A stretch of 59,293 nt of DNA from Paracoccaceae bacterium (GCA_020425085.1 JAGQRW010000003.1:1-59293); one strand, 5' to 3'; counted from the stretch's first letter, positions 1-9,749 are shown. Translations and numbers: made by a program. Notes: generated by a model from the letters alone, not told the origin.

Positions 1-1029
1 GCCTTCGAGGTCCATTCGCATTTGTCTTGCGATCACCTGCGGGTCGTCAAACACTTCTTTGAGGTTGTTGATCGGTCCGGCGGGAACGCCTTCGGCCTCG
101 CAGGCAGTCAGGAGGTCCTGCTTGTGGCGTTTCCGGGTTGCCTGGTTGATCAGGTCGGTCATTGTCTTGCGGTTGGCGATCCGGTCACTATTGCTGGCAT
201 AGTTCGGATCGGTTGCCATTTCGGTCAGTCCGAGAAGATTGCAAAGGCGTTGGAACTGACGATCATTGCCGGTGGCGATGATGATGTGACCGTCCTGACA
301 GTCGAAGACCTGATAGGGTGCAAGATTTTGATGGGCGTTGCCAAGGGATTTGGGTGCCACCCCTGTGGTCAGGTAATTCATCGCCTGATTGGCCATGGTC
401 GAGGTCGCCACATCCAGAAGCGCCATGTCGATCTGCTGGCCTTCGCCGGTGCGTTCGCGTTGCAAAAGGGCGGCTTCGATGGCGATCACGCTGTAAAGGC
501 CGGTCAGGATATCGGTGACGGCAACCCCCATCTTTTGAGGCTGACCCGCCGGTTCGCCGGTGACCGACATGATTCCGGCCATGCCCTGCATCAGGAAATC
601 ATAACCGGCACGTTTACGGTAAGGGCCGGTTTGGCCGAAGCCGGTGATCGAACAATAGATCAGCCTTGGATTGAGAGGTTTGAGCGAGGCATAGTCAAGC
701 CCATATTTCTCCAGCCCGCCGAATTTGAAATTCTCGATCAGGACATCGGCATCGGCCACCAGTCGTCTGATAATTTCCTGCCCTTCGGGTTGGCTGAAAT
801 CAACGGTGACCGAGCGTTTGCCGCGGTTGCAGGAATGGAAATAGGCGGCTGAAATATCATCCCCTCGGGAGACGAAGGGCGGGCCCCATCGGCGGGTGTC
901 GTCGCCTTCGGGGCTTTCGACCTTGATTACATCGGCACCGAGGTCGGACAGGGTCTGTCCGGCCCAGGGGCCAGCCAGGATGCGTGCAAGTTCGATGACC
1001 TTCAGGCCCTTGAGTGGGGTTTCGGCCAT
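1..1029 (-). CDS. CaiB/BaiF family (class III) CoA-transferase, partial
   Basis: The reading frame opens with ATG at 1029 and runs off the left edge, so 343 codons are present and the C-terminus is missing. The translation starts MAETPLKGLKVIELARI and continues with LAGPWAGQTLSDLGADVIKV, the classic N-terminal nucleotide/CoA-binding segment of CaiB/BaiF (formyl-CoA transferase type) enzymes. The region GVAVTDILTGLYS around residue 170 contains the Asp expected to form the acyl-anhydride intermediate. The family moves CoA between carboxylic acids in the cytoplasm; the substrate cannot be told from sequence. It lies 2 nt from the stop of the dsbA-like gene on the same strand, so both may be in one transcript. 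Confidence 0.9.
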   Translation of the reverse strand, partial: MAETPLKGLKVIELARILAGPWAGQTLSDLGADVIKVESPEGDDTRRWGPPFVSRGDDISAAYFHSCNRGKRSVTVDFSQPEGQEIIRRLVADADVLIENFKFGGLEKYGLDYASLKPLNPRLIYCSITGFGQTGPYRKRAGYDFLMQGMAGIMSVTGEPAGQPQKMGVAVTDILTGLYSVIAIEAALLQRERTGEGQQIDMALLDVATSTMANQAMNYLTTGVAPKSLGNAHQNLAPYQVFDCQDGHIIIATGNDRQFQRLCNLLGLTEMATDPNYASNSDRIANRKTMTDLINQATRKRHKQDLLTACEAEGVPAGPINNLKEVFDDPQVIARQMRMDLEG

Positions 1030-1031
1030 GA

Positions 1032-1709
1032 TCAGTCCTTCAGCAGGGCGTCAATCACCTGCTTGAAATCGGCAAGGCTCATGTTGCTGTATTTCTTGCC
1101 GTTGATGACAAAGGAAGGAGTTGAATCGATCCCGTCCTTTTCGGCGTTTTCCTGATAGTCGGCAACCAGTGCCTGGGCCTTGGCGTTATCTTGCAGGCAG
1201 GCATTCATGGTATCGTCATCCATTCCCGCAAGGCGACCAAGCTTCATCAAGTTCTGTACGATTTCGGCATTGCTTTCGCCCTTGGTCCATTCCTTTTGGC
1301 GCTCATAGATCAGATCGGACAGGCCAAAGAACTTGTTTCCGCCATCGCAACGGGCCAGCATTGCCGCCCAGAGGCCAAAGCGGTCGAAATAGACATCATG
1401 GATGACAAAGCGCACCTTGCCGGTGTCGACATATTCCGATTTCAACTGTTTGAAGACGCCCTGATTGAAGTTCGCGCAATGGGGACAAGTGTAGGACGCG
1501 TATTCGACAATCGTGACCGGTGCGTCATCGGCACCCAAGGTCATTTCCTTGATATTCACATCAGCGGTGGTGCTGGTCGTTTCCTCACTGGTGGTGGCAG
1601 TTGTCGTTTCCTCGGCCGCAGCCATTGGTGGTGTCAGTTGCATCCAGGTAAAACCGGCACCGATGATCAGAACGATTGCCAAAACCGGCAGTATCAACTT
1701 GCGAAACAT
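1032..1709 (-). CDS. DsbA family thioredoxin-fold thiol:disulfide protein
   Basis: 225 aa. An N-terminal hydrophobic segment (residues 5-25) is a signal peptide or anchor and is followed by a Thr/Ser-rich linker to about residue 48. The mature domain has the thioredoxin active site CPHC inside YASYTCPHCANF (about residues 70-82) and a late cis-proline motif, STPSFVING. This matches the periplasmic Thioredoxin_4/DsbA group that makes or isomerises disulfides. Together with the neighbouring DciA-like and MutY genes it forms a block that is common in Rhodobacterales. Its partners are unknown. Disulfide chemistry could matter for secreted cytochromes such as DsrJ, but that is only inference. Confidence 0.88.
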   Translation of the reverse strand: MFRKLILPVLAIVLIIGAGFTWMQLTPPMAAAEETTTATTSEETTSTTADVNIKEMTLGADDAPVTIVEYASYTCPHCANFNQGVFKQLKSEYVDTGKVRFVIHDVYFDRFGLWAAMLARCDGGNKFFGLSDLIYERQKEWTKGESNAEIVQNLMKLGRLAGMDDDTMNACLQDNAKAQALVADYQENAEKDGIDSTPSFVINGKKYSNMSLADFKQVIDALLKD

Positions 1710-1729
1710 ATATGAAACCCTTTGCTAAA

Positions 1730-2266
1730 TCAGTCTTTGGAGCGTGTTAGGATATTCCGGCCCAGCGCCGCAAGGGCGGATCTGAGTGCGTTGCTTTCTA
1801 TCGTCGCGACCTGCGTTTCAAGTTCCGCCACCTTGGCCGGATCGGGCCGGGGTTTTTCCGCGCGTGGGGCGGTGCGAAATTCGGTCTGCGCCTCGGCAAA
1901 GCCGGTGGCTGCGGTCTGGGTCACCCGGATTTGTGAAATCGCCGCATAGCCATAGCAGGCATTGACCCGTTCGCGAATTTTCGGCAGATCCGCCTGTAGC
2001 ATGGGTGCGTTGGCGCCGTTGGTCAGAAGAGTTAGTGTCGCGCCAAAGCCTTGCCGACCATAGCCGACCTTGACCGGCCGGCAAATTGATGCGGTTGCTT
2101 CGCCGACAATTTCCGGCCAATGGGTCAACAGGCGGATTTCCACGAAACCACGTTTTTCCGTTGCCTTGCGCAGGCTGGTTTGCACGAAACCTCCGGTCTG
2201 GGCAAACCCCTTGCTCCATCGTTTTGGCGCATTTGTCTTTACAGATTTCTCGTTTCCGGGCGACAT
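1730..2266 (-). CDS. DciA family (DUF721) helicase-loader protein
   Basis: 178 aa when started at ATG 2266 (MSPGNEKSVK). The frame stays open upstream, but that part overlaps the divergent mutY start and looks low-quality. The segment FVEIRLLTHWPEIVGEA followed by a conserved basic/hydrophobic stretch is the DUF721 core. DUF721 proteins are now called DciA, which loads the replicative helicase DnaB in bacteria lacking DnaC. The C-terminal third (after about residue 125) is Pro/Glu-rich and ends in a helix (LETQVATIESNALRSALA). It is divergent from mutY, an arrangement usual in Rhodobacterales. Confidence 0.8.
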   Translation of the reverse strand: MSPGNEKSVKTNAPKRWSKGFAQTGGFVQTSLRKATEKRGFVEIRLLTHWPEIVGEATASICRPVKVGYGRQGFGATLTLLTNGANAPMLQADLPKIRERVNACYGYAAISQIRVTQTAATGFAEAQTEFRTAPRAEKPRPDPAKVAELETQVATIESNALRSALAALGRNILTRSKD

Positions 2267-2349
2267 GGCTGTCCATTTCGGTTTCACTTGGTATCTTAAC
2301 GGGGTCGCGGTCGAATTCCAGCGTATAGATCGAAAACGGAGGATAAAGA

Positions 2350-3438
2350 TTGCGTGACAACGCCAGGATTGTGCAGCGGCCTGACAGCGCCGACCTGTTG
2401 GCATGGTATGACCGGAATGCCCGCGAACTGCCATGGCGGGTACCTCCGGCGGCAAGCCGTGCCGGGGTTTTGCCAGATCCCTATCGCGTCTGGCTGTCCG
2501 AGGTGATGTTGCAGCAGACCAGCGTTGCTGCGGTGATTGGCTACTTTGAGGATTTCACCAGCCGCTGGCCCCGAATCGAGGCATTGGCGGCTGCCGATGA
2601 TGCCGAAGTGATGGCTGCCTGGGCCGGGCTTGGCTATTACGCACGGGCGCGAAATCTTTTGCGATGTGCGCGCAAGGTATCCGATGAATTTGGCGGTGTT
2701 TTTCCGGATCAGGCCGACGCGCTGCAAAAGCTGCCGGGGATTGGTCCCTATACGGCGGCAGCGATTGCGGCGATTGCCTTTGGCCGGGCCGAAACCGTGG
2801 TGGATGGCAATGTCGAAAGGGTGATGGCGCGGCTTTTTGCGCTGACCGATCCACTGCCGGGGGTCAAGCCGTCGCTGCGGCGGGCGGCGGCGGCCCTCAC
2901 CCCTGCCAAAAGGGCAGGGGATCATGCGCAGGCGGTGATGGATCTGGGTGCCACCATCTGTAAGGTAGGATCCCCCCGATGTGGGGTCTGTCCCTGGCGC
3001 GGGGCGTGCCGGAGCGAGGCGATGGGGATTGCCAGTGAACTGCCACGCCGGATGCCCAAGACGAAAAAGCCGGTGCGTAACGGCGTCGTCTTTGTGGTTC
3101 GGCGCACGGACGGCGGCTTGTTGTTGGAACGCCGCCCGGCGCGTGGGTTGCTTGGCGGTATGCTGGGATGGCCAGGTTATGGCTGGGACGGAACCGACCA
3201 CTTGCCGGTGCCGATAGCCGGTGATTGGCGGGTGTTACCGGTCGAGATCCGCCACAGCTTCACGCATTTTCACCTGCGCCTTGAAATCCGGTTTCTGGAG
3301 GTATCTGCAGATTGCAGGCCACAATCCGGGCAATTCATTGCACCGCGGGAATTCCGTGCGGTGGATCTGCCGACGCTGATGCGCAAGGTTTATGATGTAT
3401 TGCCGGATAGGCAACTGGAAGGCGCTTGGTTCGGTTGA
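2350..3438 (+). CDS. mutY: A/G-specific adenine DNA glycosylase MutY
   Basis: 362 aa. The start is TTG at 2350, set by a strong GGAGGA ribosome site at 2338-2343. Features in order: HhH-GPD domain with LPGIGPYTAAAIAAIAFG and the catalytic Asp in VVDGNVERV; a 4Fe-4S cluster loop C-x6-C-x2-C-x5-C (CKVGSPRCGVCPWRGAC); and a C-terminal NUDIX-like domain with the SFTHFHL motif that recognises 8-oxoG. It removes adenine mispaired with 8-oxoguanine. The 3' end converges with the ccrM-like gene. Confidence 0.95.
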   Translation: MRDNARIVQRPDSADLLAWYDRNARELPWRVPPAASRAGVLPDPYRVWLSEVMLQQTSVAAVIGYFEDFTSRWPRIEALAAADDAEVMAAWAGLGYYARARNLLRCARKVSDEFGGVFPDQADALQKLPGIGPYTAAAIAAIAFGRAETVVDGNVERVMARLFALTDPLPGVKPSLRRAAAALTPAKRAGDHAQAVMDLGATICKVGSPRCGVCPWRGACRSEAMGIASELPRRMPKTKKPVRNGVVFVVRRTDGGLLLERRPARGLLGGMLGWPGYGWDGTDHLPVPIAGDWRVLPVEIRHSFTHFHLRLEIRFLEVSADCRPQSGQFIAPREFRAVDLPTLMRKVYDVLPDRQLEGAWFG

Positions 3439-3446
3439 TGTGCCAG

Positions 3447-3473
3447 AAAAAAACCCCACCACAGGGGCGGGGT
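3447..3473 (-). terminator. Rho-independent terminator of the ccrM-like gene
   Basis: Read on the minus strand, ACCCC-GCC pairs with GGT-GGGGT around a 5-nt loop and is followed by a run of seven T (3447-3453 are A on the plus strand). It lies 47 nt past the stop of the methyltransferase and also separates it from convergent mutY. Confidence 0.7.
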
Positions 3474-3519
3474 CAGTTAGCGCGGCAAATAGCAGGCTTT
3501 GCGCGCCGGCGGTATTGGT

Positions 3520-4713
<1,194 letters not shown>

Positions 4714-4724
4714 TCAATGAGTTA

Positions 4725-5339
4725 TTAAAATTCTTGATACAACATATTGTGGACCGGTCTGAACGACCGTCTATGATGTGGGGTGACCCCTAGGGATAGC
4801 AGCGCCTTCAGATGCTGGGCGGTGCCATATCCGGCGTTGGTCTCCCAGCCATAGCCGGGGAACTGTTGCGCCAAATCCACCATCAGCCGGTCGCGTGTCA
4901 CTTTTGCCACAATCGAAGCGGCGGCGATTGACAGGCTGCGGTCGTCGCCCCCGACAATGGCTGACGCATCACAGGGAAGATCGGGTGGCACTCGGTTGCC
5001 GTCGATCAGGGCGTGATCCGCTGGCACGTCAAGCCCGCCCAAGGCCCGGCGCATGGCCAGAAAGGTCGCGTTCAGGATATTGATCTTGTCAATTTCCTCG
5101 ACGCTGGCGCTGGCGATGGAGACTTTTGCGCTGGCAAGGATGGCAGGAAAAAGTGCCTCGCGCCGCTTTTGGGTCAGTTTCTTGCTGTCACGCAGCCCAT
5201 CCGGAATATTGTTCCGGTCCAGAATCACCGCCGCCGCAACCACCGGGCCTGAAAGTGGTCCCCGCCCGACTTCATCGACGCCGGCAATCAGGCGCGCGCC
5301 GGTCTGGCGGGCGGCAATTTCATAGGCAAGATTAGGCAT
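4725..5339 (-). CDS. rnhB: Ribonuclease HII
   Basis: 204 aa from ATG 5339 (MPNLAYEIAARQ). The open frame extends further upstream but into sequence unrelated to the family; 204 aa is the normal size. The catalytic acidic motif is GVDEVGRGPLSGPVVAAAV, with DSKKL and the third acidic residue in HALIDGN. RNase HII cuts the RNA strand of RNA/DNA hybrids, including single ribonucleotides in DNA. It sits 89 nt upstream of the methyltransferase gene on the same strand. Confidence 0.95.
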   Translation of the reverse strand: MPNLAYEIAARQTGARLIAGVDEVGRGPLSGPVVAAAVILDRNNIPDGLRDSKKLTQKRREALFPAILASAKVSIASASVEEIDKINILNATFLAMRRALGGLDVPADHALIDGNRVPPDLPCDASAIVGGDDRSLSIAAASIVAKVTRDRLMVDLAQQFPGYGWETNAGYGTAQHLKALLSLGVTPHHRRSFRPVHNMLYQEF

Positions 5340-5410
5340 GGTCGACAGGTTTCCGGACAAGGTTTGCGCCAGTTTCCCCGATCCCATGCCCGGCATAAAG
5401 ACCGAAATGC

Positions 5411-5437
5411 AAACGAGGCGGCACTGGGCCGCCTCGT
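5411..5437 (-). terminator. Hairpin terminator after the small secreted-protein gene
   Basis: ACGAGGCGGC and GCCGCCTCGT form a perfect 10-bp stem with a 5-nt loop. On the minus strand it is followed by TTTG, a short T tract. It lies 70 nt after the stop at 5507 and upstream of rnhB. Confidence 0.6.
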
Positions 5438-5506
5438 CCGGGTCTTGCCGGTTCAGATTACGAAAATGGGCAACATGAGGGGCAATGCCTGAACCTGGCA
5501 ATTCTG

Positions 5507-5881
5507 TTACCGATAGGCGTGACGCGTGGGTACCCAGCGACCGGCACCATTCTTGGTCCAACCCAAATCGGCCATGCAGCGTGGGGCGAAGCGGTTCACC
5601 CAACCGCGCCGGGTATATTCACGCCGCATGCATTGGCGGGGCATTTGCGGCGTGACATAAGCCGGACGGGGTGGAACTGTCGGGCGGTAATAGCCACGCG
5701 GCGGACCATAGGTAACCGTAGCGCGGGGCGGGTTGTTGGCCGTGTGTACCAATGCACCAATGATCGCAGCCCCGATCAGGATACGCGCAAGCTCATCCGC
5801 GTTGTTGGCGCGGGCAGGTGCCGACAACCCCATGCTGGCGATGGCGATGGCGGTGGTGATGGCGATGATTCTGGTTTTCAT
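5507..5881 (-). CDS. Small secreted protein of unknown function
   Basis: 124 aa from ATG 5881, preceded by AAAGGAA. A clear signal peptide (residues 1-24, ending APARA) precedes a short hydrophobic segment (about 32-45, LARILIGAAIIGALV). Then come a Pro/Tyr-rich linker (PPRGYYRPTVPPRPAYV) and a basic C-terminal part with two cysteines (PRQCMRREY, APRCMADLGW). This layout, an RcnB-like or small-outer-surface style, is common among Rhodobacterales periplasmic proteins, but I do not recognise the family. The two cysteines could form a disulfide. Confidence 0.7.
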   Translation of the reverse strand: MKTRIIAITTAIAIASMGLSAPARANNADELARILIGAAIIGALVHTANNPPRATVTYGPPRGYYRPTVPPRPAYVTPQMPRQCMRREYTRRGWVNRFAPRCMADLGWTKNGAGRWVPTRHAYR

Positions 5882-6108
5882 GGGTCCGTTCCTTTTGATT
5901 TCTGATCCGGTGCTGGCCTGTCGCGGCCGGGTGAGGCACCGTTGGAAGGAAGGATTCGCTTCTCGGTTGGTGCCGATGAACCCAAGTTGCGCCAAACCGT
6001 AAAAGTCAGGCAATAACGCCCCAATGTTATCGCATAACACGCTCGAAACGCCGCGCCACATGCTGGTTGTTATTGAATAGCGGCCTGACTGCTGCGTATG
6101 TTTCAAGC

Positions 6109-6405
6109 ATGATGAAAACATCGCTGAACCTGATTACAGTTATTCTGGCCCTTGCGCTGGCCAACCCTGCCTCGGCAGCGTGCTATGCCGAGTACAAGGC
6201 GAAAAAGGCGGCACCCCTGCAACTTCACTATGGGGTGGTGCAGATCCCTGATGCCATCTGCAACAACAAGCAGGCAATACGCGACAATATTCAGCAACGC
6301 ATTAGTGTTGGCGGATGGAACCTGCTTAATGTTATGTCTGTGTTCGGACCCGAGGGGCTTTCACAAAGGCAGGGCAGTGCAGGGAACTTCTTCCTCAAAT
6401 ACTAA
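6109..6405 (+). CDS. Small secreted cysteine-containing protein, unknown
   Basis: About 98 aa; two adjacent ATG codons (6109, 6112) are possible starts. Residues 1-23 form a signal peptide ending NPASA, and mature residues ACYAEYKAKK follow. There are two cysteines (ACYAEY, DAICNNK). The C-terminal part, GWNLLNVMSVFGPEGL, looks like a small folded domain. Its end overlaps the likely GTG start (6377) of the next gene, suggesting translational coupling. No function is recognised. Confidence 0.6.
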   Translation: MMKTSLNLITVILALALANPASAACYAEYKAKKAAPLQLHYGVVQIPDAICNNKQAIRDNIQQRISVGGWNLLNVMSVFGPEGLSQRQGSAGNFFLKY

Positions 6406-7087
6406 GCTGAAACTTTTTCAGCACGGCAATTCCACCGTTTCCCTTGGCATTGCCACCATTGTCGGCATTCTGATCGCGGCGACGCTGGTTCTGTTTTACA
6501 ACTTGCCAGACGCCAATGCCTTCAACGACCGGGTAGAGCGGATCTTTGTTGAAAACGACAACTTGACCGAAAATACCGAGATCAAACTGCTGGAGATCCT
6601 CGCCCAGTCGGGCACCGCATTTTCCGACGCCTTGTCATCCTATAGATTCGTTATCATTGTTCTGTTGGTATTTTCGGCGGCTATTCTGGTGGCGGCGCTG
6701 GTATTTCTGGTCAACATCAATGCGATGAACCGGCGGATGACCGAGGTGGAACGCGCCGGCATCCAGATCAACAGCCTGATCATCAGCCGCGAAGAACTGG
6801 TGGTCTATATCAACAACATGGAATTTACTCTGACCGAGGCCCTGTTCGAGGCGCTGGCGGTGCTGTGTGAGGCGCGGATGGATAACGAATTCATCAGCGG
6901 TGTCGATCTGGAGGCGATGATTACCGGCAAGGACAAATCCGAATGCGACGAGGCGGCTGGTGCGACGCGAATCAAGCGGCTTCGCGATCATCTGGGCAAT
7001 CAGATCGTGTCGGAATTGCTGATCAAGACCATCAGCCGCAAGGGCTACATGCTGGCGATCGACAAAGATGTGATCAGGATGATCTGA
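6377..7087 (+). CDS. Membrane-anchored protein with C-terminal winged-helix (OmpR-like) domain
   Basis: 236 aa from GTG 6377, which has a purine-rich AGGCAGGG just upstream; the frame is open further left but lacks protein-like sequence there. Two membrane segments (about residues 20-41 and 90-113) flank an acidic loop of about 48 residues. The C-terminal part (132-226) matches an OmpR/PhoB winged helix: TLTEALFEAL..LCEA, then TRIKRLRDHLG (recognition helix region), then IKTISRKGYML (wing). The predicted topology leaves this domain in the cytoplasm. This is the reverse domain order of ToxR/CadC, where the winged helix comes first. It is 8 nt upstream of the kinase gene, so the two are probably co-transcribed. 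DNA binding is inferred, not shown. Confidence 0.65.
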   Translation: MQGTSSSNTKLKLFQHGNSTVSLGIATIVGILIAATLVLFYNLPDANAFNDRVERIFVENDNLTENTEIKLLEILAQSGTAFSDALSSYRFVIIVLLVFSAAILVAALVFLVNINAMNRRMTEVERAGIQINSLIISREELVVYINNMEFTLTEALFEALAVLCEARMDNEFISGVDLEAMITGKDKSECDEAAGATRIKRLRDHLGNQIVSELLIKTISRKGYMLAIDKDVIRMI

Positions 7088-7095
7088 GTCAAGCA

Positions 7096-7896
7096 ATGAA
7101 CCAGTCGCCCGAACTTTCGACACATCAAGTTGAACAGGTAGCGCGTCAACTGGCCGCCAAATCACCTGAGGATGTGAAACTGACCACAGTTGGTGAAGCC
7201 GCCAATTCAGTATCGTTGCGGGCAGAAGCCAATTCCAGGCAGGTTTTCATCAAGCTGTTCCGACCGGGCATTGTTGCCCGGCAGGCTTATCAGCGCGAAC
7301 AAACCGCGCTTGCAGTTTTCAGTGGCGATCTGGTGCCGCAAATCCTGCTGGCCGATCCGGAAACCGGGTTTCTGATAACCGATTTCATTCAAGGCCGCAC
7401 ATTGGCGGACAGCGTGACCGGACAAAACCTGCCACAAATGGCTGAGTTTCTTGGTAACTGGCTGGGCCGGTTGGCCAATCTGGCACCAAGACTTGACCAT
7501 GATGGTGACTGGGCGGGCTATCTTGACCGCTATGAAAGCGGTTTTGACAAGGCGGTGCTGGCAGATCATGCACCGTTTCTGTCCGGCCAGAGGATCGGGC
7601 AACTGGTTCTGGCGCGCAACGACAATGCCCTGTCGAATTTCGTCATCGCACCGGACCGGCGGCTTTATGGCGTCGATTTCGAATTCAGCCGCATGAAACC
7701 CGAAGGCTGGGATCTGATCACCGCGGCCCGGGCGTTTCTTGACATGTACCCGCAGGAATTTGACGTGATCATCGCTTCAATGCTTCGTGGTTATCACCTG
7801 ACGGTGATGGAAAATGGCATCGGTGAAGCATTTGAAAACGTGATCCGTGTCCTGGTTACCGCAAATCTTTTATCAAATGCCGCATCTTCGCCATAA
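7096..7896 (+). CDS. APH-fold phosphotransferase (aminoglycoside/choline kinase-like)
   Basis: 266 aa. Lys53 in VFIKLF fits the ATP-binding Lys. The catalytic loop reads ARNDNALSNF (D176 and N181, the D-x4-N of the Brenner motif, with Arg-Asn replacing the usual His-Gly). The metal-binding segment is GVDFEFS (D194, E196). This keeps the residues needed for activity in the APH/ChoK superfamily. The substrate is unknown and could be a small molecule or a protein. The gene follows the membrane winged-helix gene by 8 nt, suggesting a joint function. Confidence 0.7.
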   Translation: MNQSPELSTHQVEQVARQLAAKSPEDVKLTTVGEAANSVSLRAEANSRQVFIKLFRPGIVARQAYQREQTALAVFSGDLVPQILLADPETGFLITDFIQGRTLADSVTGQNLPQMAEFLGNWLGRLANLAPRLDHDGDWAGYLDRYESGFDKAVLADHAPFLSGQRIGQLVLARNDNALSNFVIAPDRRLYGVDFEFSRMKPEGWDLITAARAFLDMYPQEFDVIIASMLRGYHLTVMENGIGEAFENVIRVLVTANLLSNAASSP

Positions 7897-8003
7897 TTCA
7901 GCATCAAAAAACCCGCATCCAGTCAACAAATCCGCCGAAATTTCAGGAATTGTTGACAGGACCATGGGGTATTGTCGGGCAATATTGGTAGGGAGGGTGC
8001 AAA

Positions 8004-8867
8004 ATGTACGGAAATGCTGCGATCGACCTTAGGCCCCATCCGCATGTTTCAAGCACCGACCGGCGGATGGCAAGCCCGGCATTGCTGGCGCTTTTTGCCG
8101 ACGATCACCGGATTTATCTGTCGGGCGATGAACGGGTCGGCCGCCAGCTTGAACACACGATCCTGAAAGCGCACGATGATGGGATCTACCATCTGGAATG
8201 CGCCGCCTCGAAAACCCGCACCATTGCCTTTGATCTTGATCTTGATCCAGCCAGGGCCAACGAACTTGCCGAGCAGCCGCTGCCTGGTTTCGTTTCCGGC
8301 ACCCGGATCGAAACCCCGATCGGGCCGATTCCCGTAGAGCAGCTCAAGACCGGCGATCTGGTCCTCACTGCAGATGGTGACGCGCACGCGGTTCTGTGGC
8401 AATCCCGTCAAAGCTATAGCAGCCGTCAGTTGCAGAATAATCCCGGCTTGCAGCCGATCCTTATCCGCAAGGATGCGCTGGCCCATGGCCTGCCCGCAGC
8501 CGATCTGCTGATTTCGCCGAACCAGCGGGTACTGATCGACGACTGGCGGGCAGAGCTGATGTTCGGTGAGGCCGGGGTGCTGGTAAGCGCCGTCGCGCTG
8601 ATTGACGACAACCAGATTCGGCGTGCGGCGATCCAGTCCGAGGTGACCTATCATAGCCTGCTATTGGAAGATCACCGGATCGTTGCGGCGGAAGGGCTGG
8701 CAACCGACAGCCTGTTTCCCGACGAACGCACCATTGCCGGACTAAGTCCGTCTGACCAAAATTCATTGATGCTCGCCATACCCGACATGGGTTTGGCCGA
8801 CAACACCCGCGCAACCCGCCATCCGGTCCTGAGCGCCGCCGAGTCGCTGGCGCTGCTTGGCGGTTGA
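8004..8867 (+). CDS. Hint-domain (Hedgehog/intein-like) protein
   Basis: 287 aa with a strong GGGAGG site 8 nt before ATG 8004. Residues about 93-240 form a Hint_2-type domain: SGTRIETPIGPIPVEQLKTG, DLVLTADG, and later LISPNQRVLI, then YHSLLLEDHRIVAAEG. Such proteins are abundant in Rhodobacterales, and the Hint domain normally cuts itself at a leading Cys (as in CFxxGT). Here the corresponding residues read GFVSGT, so the nucleophilic Cys is absent. Self-cleavage is therefore doubtful. The N-terminal ~90 residues have no recognised domain. No signal peptide is evident. Confidence 0.8.
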   Translation: MYGNAAIDLRPHPHVSSTDRRMASPALLALFADDHRIYLSGDERVGRQLEHTILKAHDDGIYHLECAASKTRTIAFDLDLDPARANELAEQPLPGFVSGTRIETPIGPIPVEQLKTGDLVLTADGDAHAVLWQSRQSYSSRQLQNNPGLQPILIRKDALAHGLPAADLLISPNQRVLIDDWRAELMFGEAGVLVSAVALIDDNQIRRAAIQSEVTYHSLLLEDHRIVAAEGLATDSLFPDERTIAGLSPSDQNSLMLAIPDMGLADNTRATRHPVLSAAESLALLGG

Positions 8868-8877
8868 ATGGCAAAAA

Positions 8878-8923
8878 TGGGGAACCTGATTTGAGGTTGA
8901 TTTTTTCAACTCAGTCTTCCCCA
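8878..8923. repeat. Imperfect inverted repeat between Hint gene and OGG-like gene
   Basis: TGGGGAA (8878-8884) pairs with TTCCCCA (8917-8923). Inside it, TGAGGTTGA (8892-8900) pairs with TCAACTCA (8907-8914) with one bulge, across a T-rich loop. The T run is in the loop and not after the stem, so it is not an ordinary terminator. It could still stop transcription of the Hint gene, or mark the left edge of the inserted foreign gene. Confidence 0.6.
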
Positions 8924-8939
8924 TTCGGCAAACCAGCGA

Positions 8940-9749
8940 ATGAGAACCGACTTGTCCACGGCTGAACCTACTGTACTTAACTGGCAAGACGAGGCGCTTA
9001 CCGCCTTCAAGGTGAGCTTGGATGACCGGCTTGACCCTGAGGACGTTGGCGGCAAGTACGGGCGAAATTTTGCGTCTGGACTGCCGGGAGTGGATGCTGC
9101 CTGCCTCCCAGCGGGTCAAGTCAAGCGCAGTATGATTTTCTTACTTGCGAGTGACACTTGTGTCGAAACCGTGACTGTTGCCGCTGCGGTGATGGCTTGG
9201 GGCGGCATGCACATGAGCTTTCGCAACATGTTATTTACCTCGCCGGATACAAGATGGTTGGAAATTGCCACACGTTTTCGCTCTGGTGAAATAGACAGGC
9301 AGACGGCTTATGCACAACTTCGGACGTTGCGTGTTGAGGGCAGTCTGAAGGGAACAGGGCCAGCCTATTTCACCAAACTGATCTACTTTCTTACGCCGCG
9401 AGGCCGGAAAAAGGCAGCACAAGGCTATATTATGGATCAATGGGCGGGGTGTTCCGTCAACCTGCTTTTGGGTCGTGAAGTCGTCCTGATGAATGTTTCG
9501 CGTAGCCATCAAATAAGCAAACGAGGCCACGAGGTTTCTTCAACATTTACGGTCTCGGACTGTAATTCTGAACAGAACTATGAAGATTTTTGTAGGGCGA
9601 TTGATGTTTTGGCAGAACAGCTTAAACTTAGTGCCGACCAGATTGACAGGGCACTTATAGCGAATGGTGGTCGAAAGCCTTCGCAGTGGCGCAAATATTT
9701 AATCCAGAACAGATCCATTCCAACCTTCAACGCCAAACCCAACCTATAA
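8940..9749 (+). CDS. Putative OGG-fold (HhH) DNA glycosylase-like protein, probably acquired
   Basis: 269 aa. Residues 100-180 contain a helix-hairpin-helix-like stretch SLKGTGPAYFTKLIYFL followed by YIMDQWAG. This resembles bacterial proteins annotated as 8-oxoguanine glycosylase OGG fold; Lys146 and Asp166 are candidate catalytic residues. Codon use is richer in A/T-ending codons (for example TTT, TTA, CTT, GAA) than in neighbouring genes. It lies next to the 3' end of tRNA-Arg(CCT), a common integration target. These facts suggest horizontal acquisition. I recall this family from variable regions, but glycosylase activity is unproven. No integrase is nearby. Confidence 0.5.
   Translation: MRTDLSTAEPTVLNWQDEALTAFKVSLDDRLDPEDVGGKYGRNFASGLPGVDAACLPAGQVKRSMIFLLASDTCVETVTVAAAVMAWGGMHMSFRNMLFTSPDTRWLEIATRFRSGEIDRQTAYAQLRTLRVEGSLKGTGPAYFTKLIYFLTPRGRKKAAQGYIMDQWAGCSVNLLLGREVVLMNVSRSHQISKRGHEVSSTFTVSDCNSEQNYEDFCRAIDVLAEQLKLSADQIDRALIANGGRKPSQWRKYLIQNRSIPTFNAKPNL

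Noticed and set aside
8004-8867. Interpretation of the Hint protein as an intein.
   Set aside because: It has no split host protein on either side, lacks the leading Cys and has no C-terminal HN motif; it is a stand-alone Hint protein.
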